13,854 nucleotides of DNA, from contig JAGYHM010000022.1 of the NCBI GenBank assembly GCA_018457305.1, positions 1 through 13,854 on the forward strand. Direction: 5' to 3'. Origin of the DNA: Fusobacterium sp. (GTDB lineage Bacteria; Fusobacteriota; Fusobacteriia; Fusobacteriales; Fusobacteriaceae). Position numbers and translations under genes: made by a program. Below, in pieces: positions 6,499 through 13,781 of this stretch. The notes under the pieces were generated by a model. The model made no database searches and was not told the DNA's origin. It saw only the letters and a list, made by a program, of their open reading frames with translations. Position 1 is the first letter of the stretch; each line of letters begins with the position of its first letter.

Positions 6499-7146
6499 AT
6501 GAAAAAATATAATAACTTAGAAATTATAAAAAAAATCTGTCCTTCATCTATTTCTAAAAAAGGAGAGTTGAAAAATTTTCAAGTTCAACTATTAGAATAT
6601 GAATATGGAATTAAAAACGATACCTATCCTTTTGTAGTAGAATTAAACTCTGAAAGTTTAAACTATGTTGGTATTGATAAAAAACCACTTTTTTTAAATA
6701 CGAGTACAGTTGAAAAAATAAAAGAAAAACATCAAATTAATTTATCTTTTCTTTTAGATTTAAATGAAGTAATTAAAAATTCTCTATTTGCATTTGATTC
6801 TATTCAATTTTCAGATTCCAAAATTTTTGTTACAGAAGATAAAAGTAAAGAAGATTTGCCAATTATTTTTATTGTTAGAGAAGATAAAAAAGCTGCTATT
6901 TATCTAGTTAATGAAATTACAAGTATATATGATAAAAAAAATTTAAATAACTTAATTAAAAATTCTTTAAAAAATGGTGGAAAGATATATTTAAATCCAA
7001 ATAAAATAAAAGAAATAGAAGAATTTAGTTTAAATTACAATGATATTTTAAAAGAAGAAATAACAAGTAGAAAGGAGGAACAAAAGAAAAAGAATCCAAA
7101 AATACCTAAAAAGAAAAAAGATAAAGAAGTTGAAAATGAAAGATAA
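6499..7146 (+). CDS. MuF-C-terminal/BECR-like protein with basic NPKIPKK...ER tail
   Basis: First gene of the right operon (215 residues). Residues about 44-170 follow the pattern of the phage MuF C-terminal (BECR-type) domains: FVVELNSESL, then TVEKIKEKHQI, a helix ending LFAFDS, strands KIFVTEDK and PIIFIVRED, and finally VNEITSIYDKKN. Those domains are found in polymorphic toxins and phage head proteins and are predicted nucleases or binding modules. The match is from memory and catalytic residues cannot be assigned. Residues 196-215 are the basic tail shared with two later genes. ATG 6499 was chosen because AAAGGAG (6487-6493) precedes it and the earlier in-frame TTG lies inside a DNA repeat. 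Topoisomerase III follows after 47 bases. A delivered effector or a conjugation accessory protein are both possible. Confidence 0.55.
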   Translation: MKKYNNLEIIKKICPSSISKKGELKNFQVQLLEYEYGIKNDTYPFVVELNSESLNYVGIDKKPLFLNTSTVEKIKEKHQINLSFLLDLNEVIKNSLFAFDSIQFSDSKIFVTEDKSKEDLPIIFIVREDKKAAIYLVNEITSIYDKKNLNNLIKNSLKNGGKIYLNPNKIKEIEEFSLNYNDILKEEITSRKEEQKKKNPKIPKKKKDKEVENER

Positions 7147-7156
7147 AAAAATAAAA

Positions 7157-7169
7157 AGCCAAATTGGCT
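7157..7169. repeat. Post-gene palindrome AGCCAAATTGGCT, copy 1
   Basis: A 6-bp inverted repeat (AGCCAA/TTGGCT) lies 10 bases after the stop of the MuF-like gene and just before the topB ribosome site. The flank AAAAAATAAAAA upstream and GAATA downstream are shared with copies 2-4. On the - strand the hairpin is followed by T5-A-T7 and looks like a short terminator; on + it has no T-run. Confidence 0.85.
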
Positions 7170-7193
7170 GAATATAAAAGTAGGAGGATATAT

Positions 7194-9344
7194 ATGAAAT
7201 TAATAATTGCAGAAAAAGAAAGTGTGGCAAGAGAAATCGTAAGAGCGTTATCAGGAGAAAAGAAAGAAGAAAATAAAGTTATTAGATGTCAGGATTATAT
7301 AGTATGTTGGGCTTCAGGTCATTTATTAAGACATAAAACTCCTGATGAAATAGATAAAAAGTATAAAGAATGGAAATTGGAAGATTTACCTATATATTTT
7401 GAAAATTGGGAAAAGACTGAAATTGAGAGTAATAAAAAATATTTGCTTTATAACATCCTTAAACTTTTAAAAGACCCTAGAGTAGATTCAGTAATTCATA
7501 CTGGAGATGCTGATGAGGAAGGACAATATTTAATAGATGAAATACTAGAATATGCCAATAATAGGCTCCCAGTTAAAAGATTATTTATAAATGATGGAAG
7601 TATAGAGGCTGTTAAAAAATCTTTAAATAAAATAGAGAACAATGAAAAACATATAAATTTAGGAAAAGCAGCAGAGGCAAGAAGTATAGCAGATATGATA
7701 GTCGGGTTTAATCTTAGTAGATTTTACTCAATAAAAAATAATGTGAAGTTAAGTTTAGGAAGAGTTCAAACACCTACTTTAGCATTGGTAGTAAACAGAG
7801 AAGAAGAAATAAAAAATCATACTAAAGAAAAATACTATGACCTTTATTTGAATGAAAAAATTAACGATATTGAATTAAATTTAAAAAAATTTAATTCAGA
7901 AAAAATTATGGATAAAGATGAATATTCTTGGATAAAAAATATAGAAGCTAGAAAAGAGACATTAATAGTATCTAAGAAAAAATATTTTAAAGAAACACCT
8001 TTACCTTATAATTTATCTTCTTTACAAATTATGGCAAGTAGACTCTATAAATATTCTCCACAAAAAACTTCAGATATAACTCAATCTTTGAGAGATAACT
8101 ACAAAGCAATTACATATAATAGGTCTGAAATTAAATATTTGTCGGATGAAAAGTTTGATGAAGCTCCACAACTTGTTGAATACATATCAAAAAAAATTGG
8201 AGTGTCAGCTGAATTTAATTTTAAAGATAAACCAAGATGTATTAATCCTAAAAAATTGGAAGGAACTCCACATCATGGGATTATTCCAACAATGGAAGAG
8301 TTTGATTTAAACAAATTATCTTCAGAGGAAAGAAGTATTTATAACCTAATTACAGAAAGATATTTAATACAATTTTTACCAAAAATTGAAGTTGAAAAAA
8401 CAGAAGCTAAAGTAGAAATCGTAGAAAATTTATTTAAGCAGTCCTCAGTAAAAATAATAGATAAAGGATATAGTAAATATTTTAATTTACAAGAAGAGGA
8501 AGAAAATTTAGAACCTGAAACTACTTTATCAAATCTTCAAGAGGGAGAATATGAAGCCTTAATAACTGCAGAGAAGTTTTCTATCACAGAGAAGGAAACG
8601 AAGCCTAAAAAACACTATACAGAGGCTACTTTATTAAATGATATGCAGAATATAGCTAAATATGTAAAAAATGAAGAAATAAAAGCTATTTTAAAAGAAA
8701 AAGATAAAGGAAAAGATGGAATAAATGGAAGTATAGGAACTCCTGCGACACAGGGACCAATAATTAAATCTTTGTTTGATAAAGGATATTTAAAACTAGA
8801 AAATGATAATGTCATTCCAACTGATTTAGCAAGAGAGTTTATAAGAGTTTTACCTAAAGAATTGACAACAGCAGATTCAACAGCACTATGGTGGAGTATC
8901 CAACAAGAAATTGTAGCAGGAAGAGCAAAAGTAAAAGATTTAACTTTAACTGTTTTAAAAGATGTAAAAAAAATTATAAGTTCTTCTGAAGATGTTGAAA
9001 AAATTGATTCAGAAATAATACGAAAAAAAGGAAAAGAAAGCTTAGGGTTATGTCCTAAATGTAACAAGGGAGAAGTTTTAGAAGGAAATAAAAATTATTA
9101 CTGTACTGAATATAAGGCAGGTTGTAAATTTAACCTTTATAAAAAGATGAAAATTTATAAAGTAAAAGAAGTTGATATAACTCCAACAAAAGCAAAGACT
9201 TTAATTGAGGGAAAATCTATTTTAGTAACAAAACTTCCTAGTAAAAAAGGGACAGAATACGATGCTTATTTTAAATTAAAATTTAATGGAGATTGGGTAA
9301 ATTTAGAATTTGATAGGTTTAAGGAAAGCAAAAAGAAAAAATAA
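7194..9344 (+). CDS. topB: DNA topoisomerase III (type IA)
   Basis: It relaxes and decatenates DNA by passing a strand through a transient single-strand break; topB genes are common in conjugative elements (716 residues). The TOPRIM domain begins KLIIAEKESVAREI with E7 and has D105, D107 and E109 in TGDADEEGQ, where most relatives read D-P-D-R-E-G. The active-site tyrosine is Y308 in ITYNRSE (usual ITYPRTD), preceded by PQKTSDITQSL. Further hallmarks are HHGIIPT and GTPATQGPIIKSLFDKGYL (usual GTPATR). A C-terminal zinc ribbon uses C620, C623, C637 and C644. ATG 7194 follows TAGGAGGA (7181-7188); an earlier in-frame TTG at 7164 lies in the palindrome and is rejected. Several hallmark residues differ from chromosomal enzymes, marking a mobile-element branch. 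It lacks the tail of its neighbours. Confidence 0.93.
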   Translation: MKLIIAEKESVAREIVRALSGEKKEENKVIRCQDYIVCWASGHLLRHKTPDEIDKKYKEWKLEDLPIYFENWEKTEIESNKKYLLYNILKLLKDPRVDSVIHTGDADEEGQYLIDEILEYANNRLPVKRLFINDGSIEAVKKSLNKIENNEKHINLGKAAEARSIADMIVGFNLSRFYSIKNNVKLSLGRVQTPTLALVVNREEEIKNHTKEKYYDLYLNEKINDIELNLKKFNSEKIMDKDEYSWIKNIEARKETLIVSKKKYFKETPLPYNLSSLQIMASRLYKYSPQKTSDITQSLRDNYKAITYNRSEIKYLSDEKFDEAPQLVEYISKKIGVSAEFNFKDKPRCINPKKLEGTPHHGIIPTMEEFDLNKLSSEERSIYNLITERYLIQFLPKIEVEKTEAKVEIVENLFKQSSVKIIDKGYSKYFNLQEEEENLEPETTLSNLQEGEYEALITAEKFSITEKETKPKKHYTEATLLNDMQNIAKYVKNEEIKAILKEKDKGKDGINGSIGTPATQGPIIKSLFDKGYLKLENDNVIPTDLAREFIRVLPKELTTADSTALWWSIQQEIVAGRAKVKDLTLTVLKDVKKIISSSEDVEKIDSEIIRKKGKESLGLCPKCNKGEVLEGNKNYYCTEYKAGCKFNLYKKMKIYKVKEVDITPTKAKTLIEGKSILVTKLPSKKGTEYDAYFKLKFNGDWVNLEFDRFKESKKKK

Positions 9345-9357
9345 GAACTAAGGGTAA

Positions 9358-9373
9358 GGGACACATGTGTCCC
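9358..9373. promoter_or_regulatory. Perfect 16-bp palindrome GGGACACATGTGTCCC
   Basis: This perfect inverted repeat lies between topB and the small acidic gene, enclosed by a weaker outer pair AACTA/TAGTT. It is unusually G+C-rich for this DNA. No T-run follows, so it is not an intrinsic terminator. An operator for a dimeric protein or an RNA hairpin controlling the downstream ribosome site (AGGAGG at 9388-9393) are the options. Confidence 0.65.
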
Positions 9374-9398
9374 CTAGTTAATGGAATAGGAGGCAAAA

Positions 9399-9545
9399 AT
9401 GTTAAAAGAATATGAACAACAAGAAAATGAAACAAACGAAGAATACTTAGAAAGAATGGGGATAAATCCTAAAGAAGAAGAAAATCTTATAGTTGATGAA
9501 GCAGATTTAGAAGCAGATTTAAACGGAAATATAAAGGAGGGCTAG
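9399..9545 (+). CDS. Small acidic protein upstream of ArdC-like gene
   Basis: A 48-residue open frame, ATG to TAG, carries a strong ribosome site ATAGGAGG (9386-9393). The protein has 16 acidic and only 4 basic residues: MLKEYEQQENETNEEYLERM, then GINPKEEE and DEADLEADLN. The stop is one base before the ArdC-like ATG, and its last codons contain that gene's AAAGGAGGG, so the two are translationally coupled. The spacing, ribosome site and composition argue that it is real. No family is recognised. A short acidic protein coupled to an ssDNA-binding antirestriction gene could be a chaperone or a DNA-mimic-like inhibitor of its partner (inference); a mere leader peptide is the alternative. Confidence 0.7.
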   Translation: MLKEYEQQENETNEEYLERMGINPKEEENLIVDEADLEADLNGNIKEG

Positions 9546-9546
9546 T

Positions 9547-11625
9547 ATGGTAAGAGCTATTGATATTATTTCAGAAGATAGAAAAAAGGTGGTAGAAAAT
9601 ATCATAGAAAGAATAGAGAAAGATGGACTTGAATGGAAAAAAGGTTGGAGTCCTGAAATGGTAGCTCCTACTAATCCATCTTCTAAAGCAGAATATAAAG
9701 GAAGAAATGTAGTAAAAGCATTTAATTCAGCTTTAAATAATGAATATAAAGACCCTCGTTGGATAACTTTTAAACAGGCAGATAAAGAAGGCTGGAAAGT
9801 AAAAAAAGGGGCTAAAAGCATTGTTTTAGAAAAATGGATATTTGATAAAGAAGAAAAGAGATTAAATCCTGAAACAGGAAGAGAAGAAAAAATAAAAGTA
9901 AAACTTGATAGACCTGTCCCAAATTATTTTAGAGTATTTAATGGGCAGGATATAGAGGGAATGCCACCACTAAATATAAAACCTTTAGATAAAAATGAAA
10001 CATTAGAAATAGCTGAAAATATTATAAAGAGTTCTAAAGTCCCTGTTGTAGAAATTGCTCAACCTAGTGCATATTATAGTTCTTCTGAAAATAGGATTGT
10101 AATGCCTCTAAGAAATACCTTTAAAAGTCAAGAAAGCTATCTTGCTACAGCTTTGCATGAAATGGTACATTCAACTAAAAAAGAGTTAGGAAGAGAGCAG
10201 TCAAAAACTAGAGGAGATGAAATTTATGCTAAAGAAGAGTTAGTGGCAGAATTAGGTTCTTTAATGCTTCAAGGAAAATTAGGAATAAAACTAGAAAATA
10301 GACATGTTGATAATCATGCTGCATATTTACAAGGTTGGATAAAAGTTTTAAAAAATGATTCCAATGAATTATTTAGAGCAGCTGAAAAGGCAGAGAAAGC
10401 TAGTGAACTACTTTATGAAAGATACCAAGAATATGTTAAAGAACATAATTTAGATATAGAAAAAGAAAATATATCTGAAAACTCTCAAGAAGAAGAGAAA
10501 AGAGAATTAAATCCACAAGAACTATTACATAAAAGTTTTATTATAAAATCTCCTGAAAAAAACTCTGAGGGATTTATAGTAGGAATAGATAAAGGCACTC
10601 AAAAAATTATAACTTTTTATGAAAATAATCCACGAAAATGGAAACAAGTAATACAAGATTTTGATTATTTAAGACAAATAGGGAAAGAAGATGGAGACCA
10701 TTGTATATTAAGTATTAGAAATCATCAAGATAAAACTATTAAAAACAAAATAGAAAAATATAATGAATTTTTAGTAGAACATGGAAAAGAATTTTCTGAA
10801 TGTAAACCTTATAAAGGAAAAAATATAACTTTAAATGAAATTCAAAAAATGGCGGATAAAGAATCTTATCTTAAAATAAATTTTATTGAAGTAGGGATGC
10901 CAAATCGTGAAAAATATTTGGGACAAATATTAACAAAAAATATGTTAAAAGAATTAGAAAGTTTAGATAAATCTTTATCTGAAAAGCCTTTATCTGAAGA
11001 AAATCCTAATAAATATTTTAAAGTAGAATTTGGAGTAGCAAAAGGTGGAAATTTAATTCCTAGTGTCCATGAAATGAGCTTAGGAAATAAATTTTCTAGA
11101 GAAGAAAATAAAGAAACTTTTAAAAGAGTAGAAGAAGAATTTCAGCTAATGGAAAATAGGAAAAATATAAAAAACAATGAAACTTTTAAATATTATTCTA
11201 TAGAAAGAAAATTAAATGTTGGAAATTATCCTGTAGAAAATTTAATAAGAGTGGGAAGATTTGATGATAAATTAAATGTAAATTATACTGAAAATAAAGC
11301 ATGGGGGACAGTAGAATATACTTCTCCTTTAACAGATTACCAACAAAAAGAGTTTAAACTTACTTCTGAAGAAGAGATAAGTAAAATTAAAATAGCAGGT
11401 TATGAATTTAAAAATTCTCAAGAAGTAAGTAAAGCTATTAGTGATGAAAAATATATATTGTCTTCTGACAGGGTAGTTGATATTTATTTTAATGATACAA
11501 AAAGAGTTTTTATAAGTAAAACTATTTATTCAAAACAAAAAGGAGCACCTCCAATAGTAAAGAAATTCTTACAGCTGACAAAGACTATATCAATAGACTT
11601 TGTGGAGAAAAGGTTTTTGATATAA
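9547..11625 (+). CDS. ArdC-type antirestriction/zincin protein with polyvalent C-terminus, frameshifted end
   Basis: Residues about 8-135 match the ArdC N-terminal ssDNA-binding domain (IIERIEKDGLEWKKGW, then YKGRNVVKAF, DPRWITFKQADKEGW and PVPNYFRVFNGQDIEG). A zincin metallopeptidase follows, with HEMVH at 204-208 and a distal glutamate in EELVAELG (E231 or E235). In ArdC proteins this pairing protects incoming DNA from restriction, and ArdC of an IncW plasmid is known to travel to the recipient. After a charged linker (about 300-325), residues 326-650 resemble the large polyvalent-protein-associated domains of mobile-element proteins. ATG 9547 has AAAGGAGGG (9533-9541). The present frame ends in an unconvincing stretch (GAPPIVKKFLQLTKTISIDF). 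The expected basic tail continues in the -1 frame to 11711, so the gene is frameshifted or uses slippage. Length here is 692 residues; about 720 if joined. Confidence 0.8.
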   Translation: MVRAIDIISEDRKKVVENIIERIEKDGLEWKKGWSPEMVAPTNPSSKAEYKGRNVVKAFNSALNNEYKDPRWITFKQADKEGWKVKKGAKSIVLEKWIFDKEEKRLNPETGREEKIKVKLDRPVPNYFRVFNGQDIEGMPPLNIKPLDKNETLEIAENIIKSSKVPVVEIAQPSAYYSSSENRIVMPLRNTFKSQESYLATALHEMVHSTKKELGREQSKTRGDEIYAKEELVAELGSLMLQGKLGIKLENRHVDNHAAYLQGWIKVLKNDSNELFRAAEKAEKASELLYERYQEYVKEHNLDIEKENISENSQEEEKRELNPQELLHKSFIIKSPEKNSEGFIVGIDKGTQKIITFYENNPRKWKQVIQDFDYLRQIGKEDGDHCILSIRNHQDKTIKNKIEKYNEFLVEHGKEFSECKPYKGKNITLNEIQKMADKESYLKINFIEVGMPNREKYLGQILTKNMLKELESLDKSLSEKPLSEENPNKYFKVEFGVAKGGNLIPSVHEMSLGNKFSREENKETFKRVEEEFQLMENRKNIKNNETFKYYSIERKLNVGNYPVENLIRVGRFDDKLNVNYTENKAWGTVEYTSPLTDYQQKEFKLTSEEEISKIKIAGYEFKNSQEVSKAISDEKYILSSDRVVDIYFNDTKRVFISKTIYSKQKGAPPIVKKFLQLTKTISIDFVEKRFLI

Positions 11626-11711
11626 AAAATAAAGAAGTGAAGCAAGCGAGAAAAAGAGTGACAATTCCTAAAAAAACAAAGAAAAAAGATGATAAAGGAC
11701 AAGAAAGATAA
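11520..11711 (+). other. -1 frame continuation of the ArdC-like gene carrying the tail
   Basis: From 11520 (after a TAA at 11517-11519) the -1 frame is open to TAA 11709-11711 and reads ...SNSKEILTADKDYINRLCGEK, VFDIKNKEVKQARKRV, then TIPKKTKKKDDKGQER-stop. It has no start codon or ribosome site of its own. Its end matches the tail of the neighbouring genes, and the same post-gene palindrome follows. So this is the natural 3' end of the ArdC-like gene. The shift must lie between 11520 and 11622. The A-run 11537-11541, in CAAAAAGGAGC, is the likeliest place, by loss of one A or by ribosome slippage. Confidence 0.8.
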
Positions 11712-11719
11712 AGATAAAA

Positions 11720-11732
11720 AGCCAAATTGGCT
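11720..11732. repeat. Post-gene palindrome AGCCAAATTGGCT, copy 2
   Basis: Identical to copy 1. It lies eight bases after the -1 frame stop of the ArdC-like gene and not after the zero-frame stop at 11625, which supports 11711 as the true ancestral end. Confidence 0.85.
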
Positions 11733-11755
11733 GAATAAAAAAGGAGTGATTAAAT

Positions 11756-12340
11756 ATGGAATGTAGTATAATTCAAAAATTTAAAGGAGAAATAAACGGA
11801 ATTTTAATTGAAGATGAAAATAATTATTGTTCTACAAGTTGGCTTTTAGATCAAATTGAAGAAAAATTTGGAGAAATTTATAATCAGGATTTTGTTAAAG
11901 ATTTAAGTAAAACTATAGAAACTATGTATTTTAAGTATGATAGTTTTTCTTATGCTGATTTAGAACATCAATTTATGAACTCTATAAATGAAGCAGAAAA
12001 ATTTAATGAGATAGAATTTAATTATTTTGGAAGTACATGGAAGATAGAAGGATTAAACGAAGAAATTAAGAATAATAAATATGAAAAATCATTAAATGAT
12101 ATATGTAATGAGGAATTTAGTAAGTATACTAAAGAGAATAAACTAGAAAAAATAACGGAAGAAGACTATGATAAAATTTTTGATACAGTATGTCAAAAAA
12201 TAAATCTTTCAGGAGATGATGATTTAAATAGAGATAAAATTATCATAAATTTAGATGAAAAAATGAATAAGTTTAATAAAGTAAAGAATCCTAAAATTCC
12301 TAAAAAGATAAAAAATAAAAAAGTTGAAAATGAAAGATAA
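11756..12340 (+). CDS. Unknown 194-residue protein with NPKIPKK...ENER tail
   Basis: Function not recognised. The N-terminal part (GEINGILIEDENNYCSTSWL, LDQIEEKFGEIYNQDFVKDL) looks like a small alpha/beta domain, possibly of the kind seen in other conjugative-element proteins, but I cannot name it. The middle is acidic and helical with FNEIEFNYFGSTWKIEGL. The last 19 residues, from V176 through E-N-E-R, are the basic tail shared with the MuF-like and DUF4116 genes. AAGGAG (11741-11746) precedes the ATG, ten bases downstream of it. Upstream and downstream palindromes bracket the gene, as in a cassette. There is no signal peptide or transmembrane span, so any export would rely on another route. 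Confidence 0.75.
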   Translation: MECSIIQKFKGEINGILIEDENNYCSTSWLLDQIEEKFGEIYNQDFVKDLSKTIETMYFKYDSFSYADLEHQFMNSINEAEKFNEIEFNYFGSTWKIEGLNEEIKNNKYEKSLNDICNEEFSKYTKENKLEKITEEDYDKIFDTVCQKINLSGDDDLNRDKIIINLDEKMNKFNKVKNPKIPKKIKNKKVENER

Positions 12341-12350
12341 AAAAATAAAA

Positions 12351-12363
12351 AGCCAAATTGGCT
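12351..12363. repeat. Post-gene palindrome AGCCAAATTGGCT, copy 3
   Basis: Identical to copies 1 and 2. It lies 10 bases after the stop of the 194-residue gene and 9 bases before the AAGGAG of the next gene. The complete spacer, from the stop through the palindrome, matches copy 1 nearly base for base. Confidence 0.85.
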
Positions 12364-12384
12364 GAATAAAAAAAGGAGTCATTT

Positions 12385-13758
12385 ATGGAAACAGAAGTTT
12401 TTAAAAAATTTGAAACTTTTTTAAAAAATAATAATATCTTGAAAAATGAAGTTATAACTCTTAATTTTTTAGAAGATGAAGTTATTTCTGAGATTTACCT
12501 CTCTGAGTTTCTATCTTTTAAAAATTTAAAAGATAATTTTAATAGAAATAACTTTATAGAAAATCTATTAAATAGTTTAGATTCAGAAATAAATATCAAA
12601 CTTGAGAAAATCATAGAAAATTTTAAAGATAATAGATTAAGAAAAGAAGATGGAATTGAATATTTAAAGAAAAATTTTTCATTTAACATAGACTATAAAA
12701 AACTTATTGAAAATACAAAAGTTAAAGATATTTATATATCAGTTGGAAAAGAAGGAACAATTGATAATTATATGTCTAATGAATTTTTTTCAATAAAAAA
12801 TTTTGGATTAAGAAGTGATGAAAACATAATAGAATTATTGGATAAATCTGATATAAGTCATTTAATAAATTCACAAGGGTATAAAATAGAAGACTTTTAT
12901 GATGAGGAAAAATTAAATACCTCTATTTTTCTAAAAAGTTTAAAAGAAAGTATAAACTCTTCAAAAGATTTAATTGGAAAAAAATTAACATTTTATTTTA
13001 AAGAAATTTCATTAAATGATATGTTAGATGTATTTAGTCAAGATAACTTGGAAATAAGCAAAGAGAGTTATTGTTTCTTAAACAATCCTGTTCTTCCTTA
13101 TGATAAAAACTCTAATTTAATCCAACTAGAAAAAAATATAGTTATTGAAAAAAAAGATATTATTGATTTAGATATTTCAGAAAATTCTATTGGTTATTAT
13201 CCTAGAATAGAAGTAAAGGATTTATCTAAAGGACAAATAAAAAAGAAAGAAAATATATCTGAATTATTTTTCAATAAAACTTTTAATAGACAAGATGTAG
13301 TTAATTTTATCAAAAAATTTCTTTATAAAAATCCTATTATAAATAATAAGGAAATAGCTTTAGTTAGAATAAGAGAAGATGGATTAAATAACAATTATAC
13401 CTCAATACTGGAATATGTTTCAAAGAAATTAAGGGAAGATAAAGAAATAATAATGGAAGCTGTAAACCTTAAGGGAAAAGCACTAAAATATGCTTCGGAT
13501 AGATTAAAAGATGATAAAGAAGTAGTTTTAGCAGCTGTAAAACAAAATGGGTCTTCTTTAGAATATGCTTCAGAAAGATTAAAAGATGATAGAGAAATTG
13601 TTAATTTAGCAGTAAAAGAAAGTGGTTTTGCACTAAATTATGCTTCTCAACGAATAAAAGATAATCTCAAACTATTAGAAATAGGAAAAACAAAGAAGAA
13701 AAAGAATCCAAAAATTCCTAAGAAACTAAAAGAAAAAAATATGGGAAATGAAAGATAA
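12385..13758 (+). CDS. DUF4116-repeat protein with NPKIPKK...GNER tail
   Basis: Residues 351-375, 376-400 and 401-425 are three tandem 25-residue repeats of the DUF4116 type (D-D-K-E-V-V-L-A-A-V-K-Q-N-G-x-x-L-E-Y-A-S-E-R-L-K). A diverged copy lies at about 320-350. This family forms short helical hairpins, often in large proteins of intracellular bacteria and amoeba-associated genomes, with no known activity. Residues 1-310 are charged and mostly helical, with strands such as VKDIYISVGKEGTIDNY; nothing was recognised in them. Residues 438-457 are the shared basic tail. AAGGAG (12373-12378) precedes the ATG at seven-base spacing. It is the last gene seen on the right, 457 residues long. A scaffold or effector role would suit the repeat domain (inference). 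Confidence 0.75.
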   Translation: METEVFKKFETFLKNNNILKNEVITLNFLEDEVISEIYLSEFLSFKNLKDNFNRNNFIENLLNSLDSEINIKLEKIIENFKDNRLRKEDGIEYLKKNFSFNIDYKKLIENTKVKDIYISVGKEGTIDNYMSNEFFSIKNFGLRSDENIIELLDKSDISHLINSQGYKIEDFYDEEKLNTSIFLKSLKESINSSKDLIGKKLTFYFKEISLNDMLDVFSQDNLEISKESYCFLNNPVLPYDKNSNLIQLEKNIVIEKKDIIDLDISENSIGYYPRIEVKDLSKGQIKKKENISELFFNKTFNRQDVVNFIKKFLYKNPIINNKEIALVRIREDGLNNNYTSILEYVSKKLREDKEIIMEAVNLKGKALKYASDRLKDDKEVVLAAVKQNGSSLEYASERLKDDREIVNLAVKESGFALNYASQRIKDNLKLLEIGKTKKKKNPKIPKKLKEKNMGNER

Positions 13759-13768
13759 AAAAATAAAC

Positions 13769-13781
13769 AGCCAAATTGACT
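13769..13781. repeat. Post-gene palindrome, diverged copy 4
   Basis: AGCCAAATTGACT lies 10 bases after the stop of the DUF4116 gene and differs from copies 1-3 at one base, which breaks one stem pair. No strong ribosome site or gene follows within the window, in keeping with relaxed constraint at the operon end. Confidence 0.75.

Noticed and set aside
7164..7193. N-terminal extension of topB from a TTG
   Set aside because: It lies within the spacer palindrome. The TOPRIM domain normally begins right at the ATG at 7194, which has TAGGAGGA in front.
9399..9545. The small acidic protein as a known ArdA or Ocr DNA mimic
   Set aside because: It is far shorter than those families and shows no recognisable motif; only its charge is similar.
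7157..13781. The four AGCCAAATTGGCT hairpins as + strand terminators
   Set aside because: No T-run follows them on the + strand and ribosome sites come directly after; only the - strand orientation resembles a terminator.
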